Positions 9,146-17,001 of a DNA stretch of 64,000 nt are shown here, one piece after another; positions within the stretch are counted from its first letter, which is position 1, and each line of letters opens with the position of its first letter. The DNA lies in assembly GCA_016700055.1 (NCBI GenBank), contig CP064997.1:868001-932000 (forward strand), given 5' to 3'. Below the pieces are notes generated by a model. It was not told the DNA's origin, ran no database searches, and saw only the letters and a list, made by a program, of their open reading frames with translations. The translations under genes were made by a program, and so were the position numbers. The DNA comes from Actinomycetota bacterium. Lineage in GTDB: Bacteria > Actinomycetota > Acidimicrobiia > Acidimicrobiales > Ilumatobacteraceae.

Positions 9146-9916
9146 TCAGCGGGCCGACGAGGCGCTGGCGGCTTCGAGGAATGGAGGCCGGTCGCCCCCG
9201 CCGTGCAGCATCAGGTTCGCCCCGCTCACGTACGACGCGAGGGGTGAGGCCAGGAAGACACAGGCGTCGCCGACCTCGTGCGGCCACGCCAGACGGCCGA
9301 GGGGGATCGTCGCCTCGACCCGGGCGATCCCCGCTTCGTCGCCGTAGTGCAGGGCTGCCTGCTCGGTGCGGATCATGCCGCACGTGACGCAGTTGACCCT
9401 CACCTTCGGCAGCCACTCCTGCCCGGCGGTGAGCGTGAAGTTGGCCAGCCCGGCCTTGGCCGCCCCGTAGGCAGCGACGGTCGGCGCCGGGCGCTGCGCG
9501 GTGACGCTGCCGATGTTGACGATCGACCCCCCGTCGGCCTGCTGCTGCATGTGGTGGTTGGCGCGCTGGGAGCAGTAGATCGCCGACAGCAGGTTCAGGG
9601 CGACGATGCGCTCCGTGAACCGGGGGGAGGCGCTCGTCGTGTCGGCCGGCGGAGCCCCTCCGGCGGAGTTGACGAGCACGTCGAGGCGTCCGCAGCGGGC
9701 GACGACGTCGTCGACCATCGCCCACGCAGCTTCGCCGTCGCGCACGTCGGCGGGGTGGAACGACCAGCCCGGCGCGAGGTCGTCGGGCTCGTTGCGGGCT
9801 GACACGGCAACGGTGGCCCCGGCGTCGGCGAACCGCTGCGCGATCCCCCGCCCGACACCCTTCGTTCCCCCGGTCACGAGCACGACGCGACCGGACATGT
9901 CGATGGCGATGCCCAT
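9146..9916 (-). CDS. Short-chain dehydrogenase/reductase (SDR)
   Basis: A 256-residue classical SDR: glycine motif TGGTKGVG near residue 15, NSAGG mid-protein, catalytic YGAAK, and the C-terminal SGANLMLHGGGD region. The usual NNAG is NSAG. It reduces or oxidises an unknown hydroxy/keto substrate. The C-terminus extends by about 10 residues rich in Ala/Ser. TAGGTT lies 9 nt before the ATG and overlaps the stop codon of the upstream gene on the same strand, so it may have its own weak promoter or read through from 9929-10762. Confidence 0.85.
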   Translation of the reverse strand: MGIAIDMSGRVVLVTGGTKGVGRGIAQRFADAGATVAVSARNEPDDLAPGWSFHPADVRDGEAAWAMVDDVVARCGRLDVLVNSAGGAPPADTTSASPRFTERIVALNLLSAIYCSQRANHHMQQQADGGSIVNIGSVTAQRPAPTVAAYGAAKAGLANFTLTAGQEWLPKVRVNCVTCGMIRTEQAALHYGDEAGIARVEATIPLGRLAWPHEVGDACVFLASPLASYVSGANLMLHGGGDRPPFLEAASASSAR

Positions 9917-9928
9917 ACCGGCGTCAAC

Positions 9929-10762
9929 CTAGCTACGGCAGACGAGCTCGGTTGCGCTGCCGCCGGCACCGTTGTCGTCGTCGGGCTCGTCGAGGAGGTG
10001 GTCCGGGTCGATCTCCATCCAGCCCGAGCGCATCCACCCGAAGCGCAGGGTCTCACCCGGTTGCAGACCGCGCACCAGCTCGACGGTCACCACCCGCTCC
10101 AGCTCCGCCGACGAGTCGGCCATCTGCACCTGGAAGCTGCGTGGGCCCGTACCGGTGCCGGTGTTGGTGACGGTGGGTTGGTAGAAGACCCACACCGTGC
10201 CGGCGCCACAGGGATCACCTGCCTCCGCGCTCGACGTCATTCCGGCCGCGAGGTCGAAGAGCCCCGGCTCGGCCTCGGGGAAGGTGGCCAGCTCCAGGCC
10301 CGCCAGGCTGGCGCGGATCCCCTCGTCGAGCGCGGCATCGTAGAAGTGCACCCACCCCTCACCATCGGCGTGGCGCACCAAGTACCAGCCGTAGGAGGAG
10401 GACTCGGTCGGGTCGACGCTCTCCGGCGGGGAGCCTTCGCGGCGCGCGAGTGGCTCCAGCGACCCACAGGCGTCGGGGTAGATCAACCCGGATTCGTCGG
10501 GAAAGCCGTGCTCGTGCACGGGCTCGGTGAAGTCCCACTCGCTCGGCGCCACCGACAGCTGATACTGCGTTCCCGGGACCGGGCTCGGGTACTCGAACAC
10601 CGCGAGCGGCGCCTGGCGCCGGCAGTACCCGACGAGGGCGCCGCGCGCGTCCTTGGCCCCACCGCCGCCGATCACCTTCGTCACCACCAGCACCGCCGCC
10701 GCGGCGAGGAGAAGCGCCCCAATCGCCAGCAGCCAGCGATTGCTCTTCCGCGACATCGCCAT
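9929..10762 (-). CDS. Hypothetical membrane-anchored extracytoplasmic protein
   Basis: A 277-residue protein with a short basic N-terminus (MAMSRKSNR), one hydrophobic helix (about residues 10-30) and a soluble remainder that should face outside. The C-terminal half has beta-strand character and a GAGTVWVFYQP segment resembling extracellular carbohydrate- or lipid-binding sandwich domains, but I do not recognise a family. ATG 10762 (or ATG 10756) is chosen because it directly precedes the transmembrane helix; the frame upstream is not signal-like. It lies divergent from the echA20 operon. A 7-bp stem hairpin (10775-10793) occupies its 5' region. Confidence 0.65.
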   Translation of the reverse strand: MAMSRKSNRWLLAIGALLLAAAAVLVVTKVIGGGGAKDARGALVGYCRRQAPLAVFEYPSPVPGTQYQLSVAPSEWDFTEPVHEHGFPDESGLIYPDACGSLEPLARREGSPPESVDPTESSSYGWYLVRHADGEGWVHFYDAALDEGIRASLAGLELATFPEAEPGLFDLAAGMTSSAEAGDPCGAGTVWVFYQPTVTNTGTGTGPRSFQVQMADSSAELERVVTVELVRGLQPGETLRFGWMRSGWMEIDPDHLLDEPDDDNGAGGSATELVCRS

Positions 10763-10875
10763 CCCAGCTCCGCAGAGCCGATCCTTTCGGCTCCAACATG
10801 CGCCGCGGTGGACGGCCTCGGTAGGGACCAAAGCCCGCAGCCCCGCCGCGAGGCCGCAGGGGGCCCGTGGCCGCT

Positions 10876-10894
10876 TTCTGACGGTGCGTCAGAA
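10876..10894. promoter_or_regulatory. Operator palindrome A (TetR-type) before echA20
   Basis: TTCTGACG-GTG-CGTCAGAA is a perfect 19-bp palindrome. It overlaps the expected -35 region of the promoter whose -10 is TACGAT at 10901-10906. Near-identical sites occur at 26152 and 47902. Size and symmetry fit a TetR-family repressor dimer; the cognate regulator is not in this window. The sequence differs from the published mycobacterial KstR and KstR2 boxes. Confidence 0.75.
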
Positions 10895-10900
10895 GGCGGC

Positions 10901-10906
10901 TACGAT
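10901..10906 (+). promoter_or_regulatory. -10 element TACGAT of the echA20-ipdABC operon
   Basis: TACGAT lies 6 bp after operator A and 9 nt before the GTG start of echA20, giving an essentially leaderless message that a repressor at operator A would block. Confidence 0.5.
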
Positions 10907-10915
10907 CGCTCCCTC

Positions 10916-11689
10916 GTGGGCATCACCTCGGCGATCGACGGCACTGGCATCGGCGAGGTCGTCATGGACTGCCCGCCGGTCAACGCCTTGACAGTGGCCG
11001 AGTGGTTCGAGCTCGCCGACGTCGTCCGCCGGCTCGGCGCGAACGAGATGGTGCGCGCCGTCGTGCTGCGCGCCGAGGGCCGGGGCTTCAACGCCGGCGT
11101 CGACATCAAGGAGATGCAGAACACCGAGGGCTTCACCGTCCTGATCGGCGCGAACCGGGGGTGCTACGCCGCGTTCGCCGCGGTCTACGACTGCGCCGTG
11201 CCGGTGATCTCGGCAGTCAACGGGTTCTGCGTCGGCGGCGGCATCGGCCTGGTCGGCAACAGCGACGTGATCGTGGCCAGCGACGACGCGTTCTTCGGCC
11301 TGCCCGAGGTGGACCGGGGGGCGCTCGGCGCGGCCACGCACCTCGCCCGGTTGGTGCCTCAGCACAAGATGCGGGCGATGGTGTACACCTCGGCCAACGC
11401 CACCGCGCAGGAGCTGCACGCGTGGGGCAGCGTGCTGCGGGTCGTACCCCGCGCAGAGCTGCGCGACGCGGCCTTCGAGGTGGCGGGTCAGATCGCGGCC
11501 AAGTCGCCGACGGTCATCCGCGCCGCGAAGGAGAGCCTGAACGGCATCGACCTGTGGGACGTGAAGCGCTCCTACCGCTTCGAGCAGGGGTTCACGTTCG
11601 AGCTCAACCTGTCCGGGGTCAGCGACGAGCTGCGCGACGACTTCGCCGGCACGAAGAAGGCCACCGGGAACGAGGAGTCGCCGCGATGA
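10916..11689 (+). CDS. echA20: EchA20-like (7aS)-7a-methyl-indene-dione carboxyl-CoA hydrolase
   Basis: A 257-residue crotonase-fold enzyme. In M. tuberculosis EchA20 hydrolyses the last fused-ring cholesterol metabolite (HIEC-CoA), opening ring D. Crotonase oxyanion-hole elements are GRGFNAGVDIKEM near residue 57 and NGFCVGGGIGLVGNSD near residue 103. The assignment rests on these motifs and on direct linkage with ipdA, ipdB and ipdC in the same order as Rv3550-Rv3553. GTG 10916 is chosen because it follows the promoter; a long frame running upstream crosses the operator and the divergent gene. Its stop overlaps the ipdA start (ATGA). Confidence 0.85.
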   Translation: MGITSAIDGTGIGEVVMDCPPVNALTVAEWFELADVVRRLGANEMVRAVVLRAEGRGFNAGVDIKEMQNTEGFTVLIGANRGCYAAFAAVYDCAVPVISAVNGFCVGGGIGLVGNSDVIVASDDAFFGLPEVDRGALGAATHLARLVPQHKMRAMVYTSANATAQELHAWGSVLRVVPRAELRDAAFEVAGQIAAKSPTVIRAAKESLNGIDLWDVKRSYRFEQGFTFELNLSGVSDELRDDFAGTKKATGNEESPR

Positions 11690-12585
11690 CGCAGGACAAG
11701 CGGATCACCGAGGACCAGGCCGTCGCGACGCTCGAGGACGGGATGACGCTCGGCATCGGCGGCTGGGGCAGCCGGCGCAAGCCGATGAGCCTCGTGCGCG
11801 CGCTGCTGCGCTCGCCGGTGAAGGACCTGACCGTGGTCTCCTACGGCGGCCCCGACGTCGGCCTGCTGTGCGCGGCGGGCAAGGTGCGCCGGCTGGTCTA
11901 CGGCTTCGTGTCGCTCGACTCGATCGCGCTCGAGCCCCACTTCCGCGCGGCCCGGCAGGCGGCCACCATCCCCGAACCCGTCGAGTACGACGAGGGGATG
12001 CTCCAGTGGGCGCTCTACGCCGGCTCGTTGCGCCTGCCCTTCCTCCCGACGCGCGCCGGCCTCGGCAGCGGTGTGGTCGACGTGAACCCGGCGCTGAAGA
12101 CGGTGCGCTCGCCGTACGACGACGCCGAGGAGCTGCTCGCCGTGCCGGCGATTCGCCTCGACGCCGCGCTCGTGCACCTGAACCGCAGCGACGCCCGTGG
12201 CAACGCCCAGTTCCTCGGCCCCGATCTGTACTTCGACGACTTGTTCCTGTCGGCTTGTGAGCCCGGCCGGCGCTTCCTCAGCTGCGAGCGCGTGGTGCCG
12301 ACCGATTCCCTGCTCGACGAGGGCTCGTTCCACACGCTGCGGGTGAACCGCTCCATGGTCGACGGCGTGATCGAGGCCCCGAACGGCGCCCACTTCACCA
12401 CGTGCGAACCGGACTACGGCCGCGACGAGGCGTTCCAGGCGGCGTACGTCGCCGCCGCGGCAGACGCCGCCAAGTGGGACGCCTTCGAGGCGCGGTTCCT
12501 CTCCGGCAGCGAGGCGCAGTACCAGGCCGCAGTCGGCGATTGGCTGAGCGAGCAGAGCGACAAGAGCGCGGAGGCGGGGCGATGA
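11686..12585 (+). CDS. ipdA: IpdA, alpha subunit of the COCHEA-CoA ring-C hydrolase
   Basis: A 299-residue protein of the class I CoA-transferase fold. IpdA with IpdB forms a heterotetramer that hydrolytically opens ring C of COCHEA-CoA, the last ring step of cholesterol catabolism; despite the fold it is not a transferase. Visible family features are the N-terminal DGMTLGIGGWGSRRKPM glycine loop and the LVHLNRSDARGNAQFLGPDLYFDD segment. Length agrees with mycobacterial IpdA (about 292). It overlaps echA20 by 4 bp upstream and ipdB by 4 bp downstream, ensuring equal subunit synthesis. Confidence 0.88.
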   Translation: MTQDKRITEDQAVATLEDGMTLGIGGWGSRRKPMSLVRALLRSPVKDLTVVSYGGPDVGLLCAAGKVRRLVYGFVSLDSIALEPHFRAARQAATIPEPVEYDEGMLQWALYAGSLRLPFLPTRAGLGSGVVDVNPALKTVRSPYDDAEELLAVPAIRLDAALVHLNRSDARGNAQFLGPDLYFDDLFLSACEPGRRFLSCERVVPTDSLLDEGSFHTLRVNRSMVDGVIEAPNGAHFTTCEPDYGRDEAFQAAYVAAAADAAKWDAFEARFLSGSEAQYQAAVGDWLSEQSDKSAEAGR

Positions 12586-13337
12586 GCGAGATCGGCCTCG
12601 CCGACGTGGTGGTGGTCGCCGCCGCCGAGGCGTTCCGCGGCGACGGCGAGATCTTCGCCTCGGGGATGGGCACGATCCCGATGCTCGGCGCCCGCCTGGC
12701 GAGGGCGACGTTCGAGCCGGACCTGCTCGTCTCCGACGGCGAGGCGTTCTTCGTCGGCAACGAGCTGCCCCTCGGTGGTACCGAGAAGCTGGTCGAGGGG
12801 TGGATCCCGTTCCGCAGCGTGTTCGACACCCTCTGGGGTGGCCGCCGCCACGTGATGATGGGTGCCACGCAGATGGACGCGTACGGCAACTCGAACATCG
12901 CCAACATCGGCCCGTGGGCGCAGCCGAAGGCCCAGCTGCTCGGCGTGCGCGGCGGCCCGGGCAACACGATCAACCACGCGACGAGCTTCTGGATCCCCAA
13001 GCACACGACGCGCGTGTTCGTCGAGGCCGTCGACATGGTGAGCGGTCTCGGCTACGACCGTGCCGACGCGCTCGGGGCGTGGGTGGCCGCGCACCACCGC
13101 CTGCCGCGGGTGATCACCAACCTCGCCGTGCTCGACTTCGAGTCGCCCGACCATCGCATGCGCCTGCGCAGCGTCCACCCCGGCGTGAGCGTCGACGACG
13201 TCGTCGCGAACACCGGCTTCGACCTTGTGGTCGGCGCTGACTCCGGTGTGCCCGAGACCCGCCTGCCGACGCTGGACGAGCTGGCCGTGCTCGCGCGCCT
13301 CGACCCCCGCGGTTCACGCCACCGCGAGGTCTCCTAG
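12582..13337 (+). CDS. ipdB: IpdB, beta subunit of the COCHEA-CoA ring-C hydrolase
   Basis: A 251-residue partner of IpdA (M. tuberculosis IpdB is 250). Family segments are FASGMGTIPMLGARLARATF near residues 24-43, the SDGEAFFVGNELPLGG region, and GPGNTINHATSFWIPKHTTR in the middle. The glutamate in SDGEAFF sits where class I CoA-transferases show their motif, but IpdAB acts as a beta-diketone hydrolase. The ATG overlaps the ipdA stop (ATGA). A 4-bp gap leads to ipdC. Confidence 0.88.
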   Translation: MSEIGLADVVVVAAAEAFRGDGEIFASGMGTIPMLGARLARATFEPDLLVSDGEAFFVGNELPLGGTEKLVEGWIPFRSVFDTLWGGRRHVMMGATQMDAYGNSNIANIGPWAQPKAQLLGVRGGPGNTINHATSFWIPKHTTRVFVEAVDMVSGLGYDRADALGAWVAAHHRLPRVITNLAVLDFESPDHRMRLRSVHPGVSVDDVVANTGFDLVVGADSGVPETRLPTLDELAVLARLDPRGSRHREVS

Positions 13338-13341
13338 GAAG

Positions 13342-14415
13342 ATGCATCCCCGCCTGCACACCCGGCTGTGCGAGCTGACCGGCGTCGAAGTCCCCGTCGT
13401 GCAGACCGGCATGGGCTGGGTGGCCGGGCCGCGGCTCGTCTCGGCCACCGCCAATGCGGGGGCGCTCGGCATCCTCGCCAGCGCCACGATGGACCTCGCC
13501 GGGCTCGAATCCGCCGTCGACGAGGTCCGTCGGCGCACCGACAAGCCCTTCGGCGTGAACCTGCGCGCCGATTCGGCCGACGTGCACGACCGCATCGCGC
13601 TGATGATCGACCGTGGCGTGAAGGTGGCGAGCTTCGCCCAGGCACCCAAGCCCGAGCTGATCGCCAGGTTGAAAGACGCCGGGGTGGTGGTGATCCCTTC
13701 GATCGGGGCCAAGCGCCACGCCGAGAAGGTGTTGGAGTGGGGCGTCGACGCCGTGCTCGTGCAAGGCGGCGAGGGCGGCGGCCACACCGGTTCGGTGCCC
13801 ACCACCGTGCTGCTGCCCCAGGTGGTCGACGCCGTGGCGGGACGGGTGCCGGTGATCGCGGCGGGTGGGTTCTTCGACGGGCGGGGACTCGTCGCCGCTC
13901 TCGCATACGGCGCCGACGGCATCGCGATGGGCACCCGCTTCCTGCTGACCAGCGACTCGGCGGTGCCCCAGGTGGTCAAGGACTTCTACCTCGGCAAGGG
14001 AGTGCTCGACACCGTGGTGTCCACGCAGGTCGACGGCGTCCCCCACCGAGTGCTGCGCACCGAGCTGGTCGACCAGCTCGAATCGGGGCGGGGCAGGGTC
14101 CTCGCCCTGCCGCGGGCGGCACGCAACGCGCTGCGCTTCCGCAAGCTGACCGGTCTCGGAGTGCGTGAGATGTGGACCGAGGGCAGAGCGATGAAGAGCT
14201 CGATGGAGCTGTCGTGGCCGCAGATGGTGATGGCCGCGAACACGCCGATGCTGTTGAAGGCGGCGCTCGTCGACGGCCATCCGGAGTCAGGTGTCATGGC
14301 CAGCGGGCAGGTGGTAGGCGTGATCGACGATCTGCCGAGTTGTGCCGAACTGGTAGGAAGGATCGTCGCCGAGGCCGAGCACGTGCTCGCCGGACTGGGA
14401 AGTGGGGGCGGATGA
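13342..14415 (+). CDS. ipdC: IpdC, flavin-dependent HIEC-CoA reductase (nitronate monooxygenase fold)
   Basis: A 357-residue FMN TIM-barrel protein of the 2-nitropropane-dioxygenase-like family. IpdC in M. tuberculosis (355 residues) acts between EchA20 and IpdAB in ring C/D degradation. Motifs: QTGMGWVAGPRLVSATANAG at the N-terminus, VQGGEGGGHTG near residue 141 (phosphate and flavin loop), and AAGGFFDGRGLVAALAYGADG near 173-193. The start is ATG 13342 with AGGA 6 nt upstream. Its stop overlaps the MaoC start (ATGA). The C-terminal 90 residues are Met-rich, as in other IpdC proteins. Confidence 0.85.
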   Translation: MHPRLHTRLCELTGVEVPVVQTGMGWVAGPRLVSATANAGALGILASATMDLAGLESAVDEVRRRTDKPFGVNLRADSADVHDRIALMIDRGVKVASFAQAPKPELIARLKDAGVVVIPSIGAKRHAEKVLEWGVDAVLVQGGEGGGHTGSVPTTVLLPQVVDAVAGRVPVIAAGGFFDGRGLVAALAYGADGIAMGTRFLLTSDSAVPQVVKDFYLGKGVLDTVVSTQVDGVPHRVLRTELVDQLESGRGRVLALPRAARNALRFRKLTGLGVREMWTEGRAMKSSMELSWPQMVMAANTPMLLKAALVDGHPESGVMASGQVVGVIDDLPSCAELVGRIVAEAEHVLAGLGSGGG

Positions 14416-14888
14416 GCGAGGTGGCGAGTGCACCCCGGACGATCCTCGACGGACCCGACGCGGTGCGCGCCGCCGTCGGCAGCCACCTCGGCCACAGCGG
14501 GTGGCTGCAGGTCGACCAGGACCGCGTCGACCTCTTCGCCGAGGCCACCGGCGACCACCAGTGGATCCACGTCGACCCCGCACGCGCCGCCGCCGGGCCC
14601 TTCGGCGCGACGATCGCCCACGGGTACCTGACGCTTGCGCTGTCCAACTACTTCCTGCCCCAGATCGTCGAGGTGCGCGGCTTTGCGATGGGCGTCAACT
14701 ACGGCGTCGACAAGGTGCGCTTCCCCGCACCCGTGCGTGTGGGTAGCCGCATCCGTGCCGGCGCGGAACTGGTCGAGGTGGCCGAGCTGGCCAACGGGTT
14801 GCAGACGCTGATCCGGATCACCGTCGAGATCGAGGGCGGCGACAAGCCGGCGTGCGTCATCGATTCGCTGTCGCGGTGGATGAACTGA
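14412..14888 (+). CDS. MaoC-like (R)-specific enoyl-CoA hydratase
   Basis: A 158-residue single hot-dog domain. The hydratase-2 motif is complete: ATGDHQWIHVDPARAAAGPFG with the catalytic Asp/His pair, followed by IAHGYLTLAL. Such enzymes hydrate trans-2-enoyl-CoA to the (R)-3-hydroxyacyl-CoA. Translational coupling to ipdC places it in the ring-degradation operon, where it could hydrate a short branched acyl-CoA left after ring opening; that is inference. The SDR that follows could oxidise the resulting hydroxyl. Confidence 0.85.
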   Translation: MSEVASAPRTILDGPDAVRAAVGSHLGHSGWLQVDQDRVDLFAEATGDHQWIHVDPARAAAGPFGATIAHGYLTLALSNYFLPQIVEVRGFAMGVNYGVDKVRFPAPVRVGSRIRAGAELVEVAELANGLQTLIRITVEIEGGDKPACVIDSLSRWMN

Positions 14889-14889
14889 G

Positions 14890-15681
14890 ATGGGTGTGCT
14901 CGACCGCTTCCGCATGGACGGCCAGGTGGCACTGCTCGCCGGCGCGGGGCGCGGCATCGGCGCCGCGTGCGCGCTGGCACTGGCCGAGGCCGGCGCCGAC
15001 GTCGCGGTGCTCGCCCGCAGCGCCGACCAGCTCGCCGCCGTCGCCGCCGGCGCGCAGGCACTCGGCCGACGCGCGATCGCGGTGCCGACCGACGCGAACG
15101 ACCCCGCCGCGGTGCACGCCGCGGTCGAACGCACGGTCGCCGAGCTCGGGCGCCTCGACGTCGTCGTCTCCGTCGTCGGCGGGGCGATGCCCCGCCCGTT
15201 CATGCAGGCCACCGACGCCGACCTGCGCGACGCGTTCGAGCACAACGTCGTCAACGGCGTGCGGCTCGTGCGCGAGGCCGTACCCCACCTGCTGGCCACG
15301 GGGCGAGGCTCGGTGGTGATGGTGTCGAGCGCGATCGGCCATCTCGTCGGGCGCGGTTACGTGGCGTACGGCACGGCGAAGGGAGCGCTCGACCACGCCG
15401 TCCAGCTCATCGCCGCCGACCTGAACCCGAAGATCCGCGTCAACGCGGTGGCGCCCGGCGCGATCCTCACCGAAGCGCTCGAAGTGGTCGCCGCCAACCC
15501 CGAGATCAAGGCGGCGATCGAAGCGGGCACCCCCCTGCACCGGCTCGGCGAACCCGACGACATCGCCGCCGCGGTGCTGTACCTCGCGTCCAGGGCATCC
15601 GACTACGTGACAGGTCAGCTGCTGGCCGTGGACGGGGGGCTCTTGACCCCCAACCTCGCCTTGCCGATCCCCGACCTGTGA
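14890..15681 (+). CDS. SDR of the steroid ring operon
   Basis: A 263-residue classical SDR with cofactor motif AGAGRGIG near residue 19 (first residue Ala instead of Thr), SVVGGAMP replacing the usual NNAG, catalytic YGTAK, and VDGGLL near the C-terminus. It begins 2 bp after the MaoC stop and shares GTGA with the MFS start. M. tuberculosis has two SDR genes (Rv3548c, Rv3549c) next to echA20, so a role in oxidising a hydroxy-acyl-CoA from ring opening is likely; orthology cannot be fixed by eye. Confidence 0.82.
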   Translation: MGVLDRFRMDGQVALLAGAGRGIGAACALALAEAGADVAVLARSADQLAAVAAGAQALGRRAIAVPTDANDPAAVHAAVERTVAELGRLDVVVSVVGGAMPRPFMQATDADLRDAFEHNVVNGVRLVREAVPHLLATGRGSVVMVSSAIGHLVGRGYVAYGTAKGALDHAVQLIAADLNPKIRVNAVAPGAILTEALEVVAANPEIKAAIEAGTPLHRLGEPDDIAAAVLYLASRASDYVTGQLLAVDGGLLTPNLALPIPDL

Positions 15682-16955
15682 CCGAGGCGGTCAGGACCCA
15701 GCGACACAGCTCGCTGCACGCGTTCCGCCACCGCGACTTCGCCGTCTTCTGGGTGGCCGCGGCGATCTCCAACGGCGGCAGCTGGATGCAGGTGGTCGCC
15801 ATGCCGGCGCTGCTGTTCGACCTCACCGACTCGGCCACCTGGCTCGGCGTGGCATCGCTCGCCGCCTTGCTGCCGGCGGTGTTCATCACCCCCTATGCGG
15901 GCGCGCTCGCCGACCGCCGGTCGCGACGCAGCATCCTCCTCGTCACGCAGACGGTGCAGATGGCGACGGCGTTCGCGATGTTCGCCCTGTACTCCGCAGA
16001 CGTCCTGCGCCCGGGGGTGATCGTGTCGCTCGCGTTCGTCGCCGGGGTCGCCACCGGGTTCCAGGCCTCGGTGTGGCAGAGCTTCGTGCCGCTGCTCGTC
16101 CCCGCCGACGAGATCCTCGACGCGGTCAAGCTCAACTCGATGCAGTTCACGCTCGCCCGCGCGCTCGGCCCCGCGTTCGCGGGGGTGGTCGTGAAGACGG
16201 TCGGCTTCGGCGCGGCGTTCTTCGTCAACGGCGCCACGTACCTGCTCGTCATCGGCGCCCTCGTCTTCACCCGACCCCGCGCTAACGCCGTCACCGACCG
16301 GTCGCTGCCCGTCGGCCAGGTGGTGCTCGACGGCGCCCGGTACGTGTTCTCCCACCGCCCACTGCGCCTCGCAGTGGGTGTCGCGTTCTTGACCGCAGCC
16401 TGCGGGCAGTCGTTGCAGCACATCGCCCCCGCCGTCGCCGGGCGCATCTTCGGGCGCCCCTCCACCGACAACGCCGGCCTGCTGGTGGCGCTCGGCCTCG
16501 GCGCGCTCGTGTCGTCGGGCTTCTCGGTGGTGGTCGGCGATCGCCTGCGGCGATCGCGCCGGATCCTGCTCGGCATCGCGCTGTTCACGGTCAGCGTGGC
16601 GCTGTTGCCGATCAGCGACATCTATGCGGTCGGCCTCGTCGCCTACTTCGTCGGTGGACTGGCCCACCTGCAGATCGCGATCGGCCTGAACACCCTCGTC
16701 CAGGGGATCGTGCCCGACGAGTGGCGAGGCCGGGCGATGAGCTTCTACGTGCTCGGTGTCGTCGCCGGGATCCCCACCGGTGCGCTCGTGCTCGGCCGCC
16801 TCGCCGACGCGATCGGCATGCGCGGCGCGCTGGCGCTGAACGCGGCGGTGCTCGTCGCCGGAGGGGCGTGGGTGGTGCTCTCCCGCGGCCTCGTCGCGCT
16901 CGACGTCTCGACACCCGAAGACCTCGCTCGCCTAGGTTCTCGGTCGGATTCGTGA
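15678..16955 (+). CDS. MFS transporter inside the steroid operon
   Basis: A 425-residue MFS_3-type permease with about 12 hydrophobic segments. The loop 2-3 signature reads GALADRRSRRS (about residue 75), and GRAMSFYVLGV lies in the second half. It starts with GTG coupled to the SDR stop (GTGA). Position in the operon suggests transport of a steroid metabolite, either export of a toxic intermediate or uptake of a ring-degradation product. The 3' end forms the left arm of a long hairpin. Confidence 0.8.
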   Translation: MTEAVRTQRHSSLHAFRHRDFAVFWVAAAISNGGSWMQVVAMPALLFDLTDSATWLGVASLAALLPAVFITPYAGALADRRSRRSILLVTQTVQMATAFAMFALYSADVLRPGVIVSLAFVAGVATGFQASVWQSFVPLLVPADEILDAVKLNSMQFTLARALGPAFAGVVVKTVGFGAAFFVNGATYLLVIGALVFTRPRANAVTDRSLPVGQVVLDGARYVFSHRPLRLAVGVAFLTAACGQSLQHIAPAVAGRIFGRPSTDNAGLLVALGLGALVSSGFSVVVGDRLRRSRRILLGIALFTVSVALLPISDIYAVGLVAYFVGGLAHLQIAIGLNTLVQGIVPDEWRGRAMSFYVLGVVAGIPTGALVLGRLADAIGMRGALALNAAVLVAGGAWVVLSRGLVALDVSTPEDLARLGSRSDS

Positions 16956-16984
16956 CACATAGCGCGACGAATCCGACCGAGAAC
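16936..16984 (+). terminator. Perfect 18-bp stem hairpin inside the operon
   Basis: Arms at 16936-16953 and 16967-16984 (GTTCTCGGTCGGATTCGT and its exact complement) surround a 13-nt loop. The left arm contains the last codons of the MFS gene; the right arm ends 17 nt before the ATG of the Rieske oxygenase. No U-tract. It could terminate or attenuate transcription between the ipd genes and the oxygenase-ligase pair, or protect the upstream mRNA end. Confidence 0.65.
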
Positions 16985-17001
16985 GCGTGGGGGGCGAGGC
17001 G

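Noticed and set aside
10775..10793. 7-bp hairpin before the 9929-10762 gene as a riboswitch
   Set aside because: Too small and without further paired elements or a known aptamer core.
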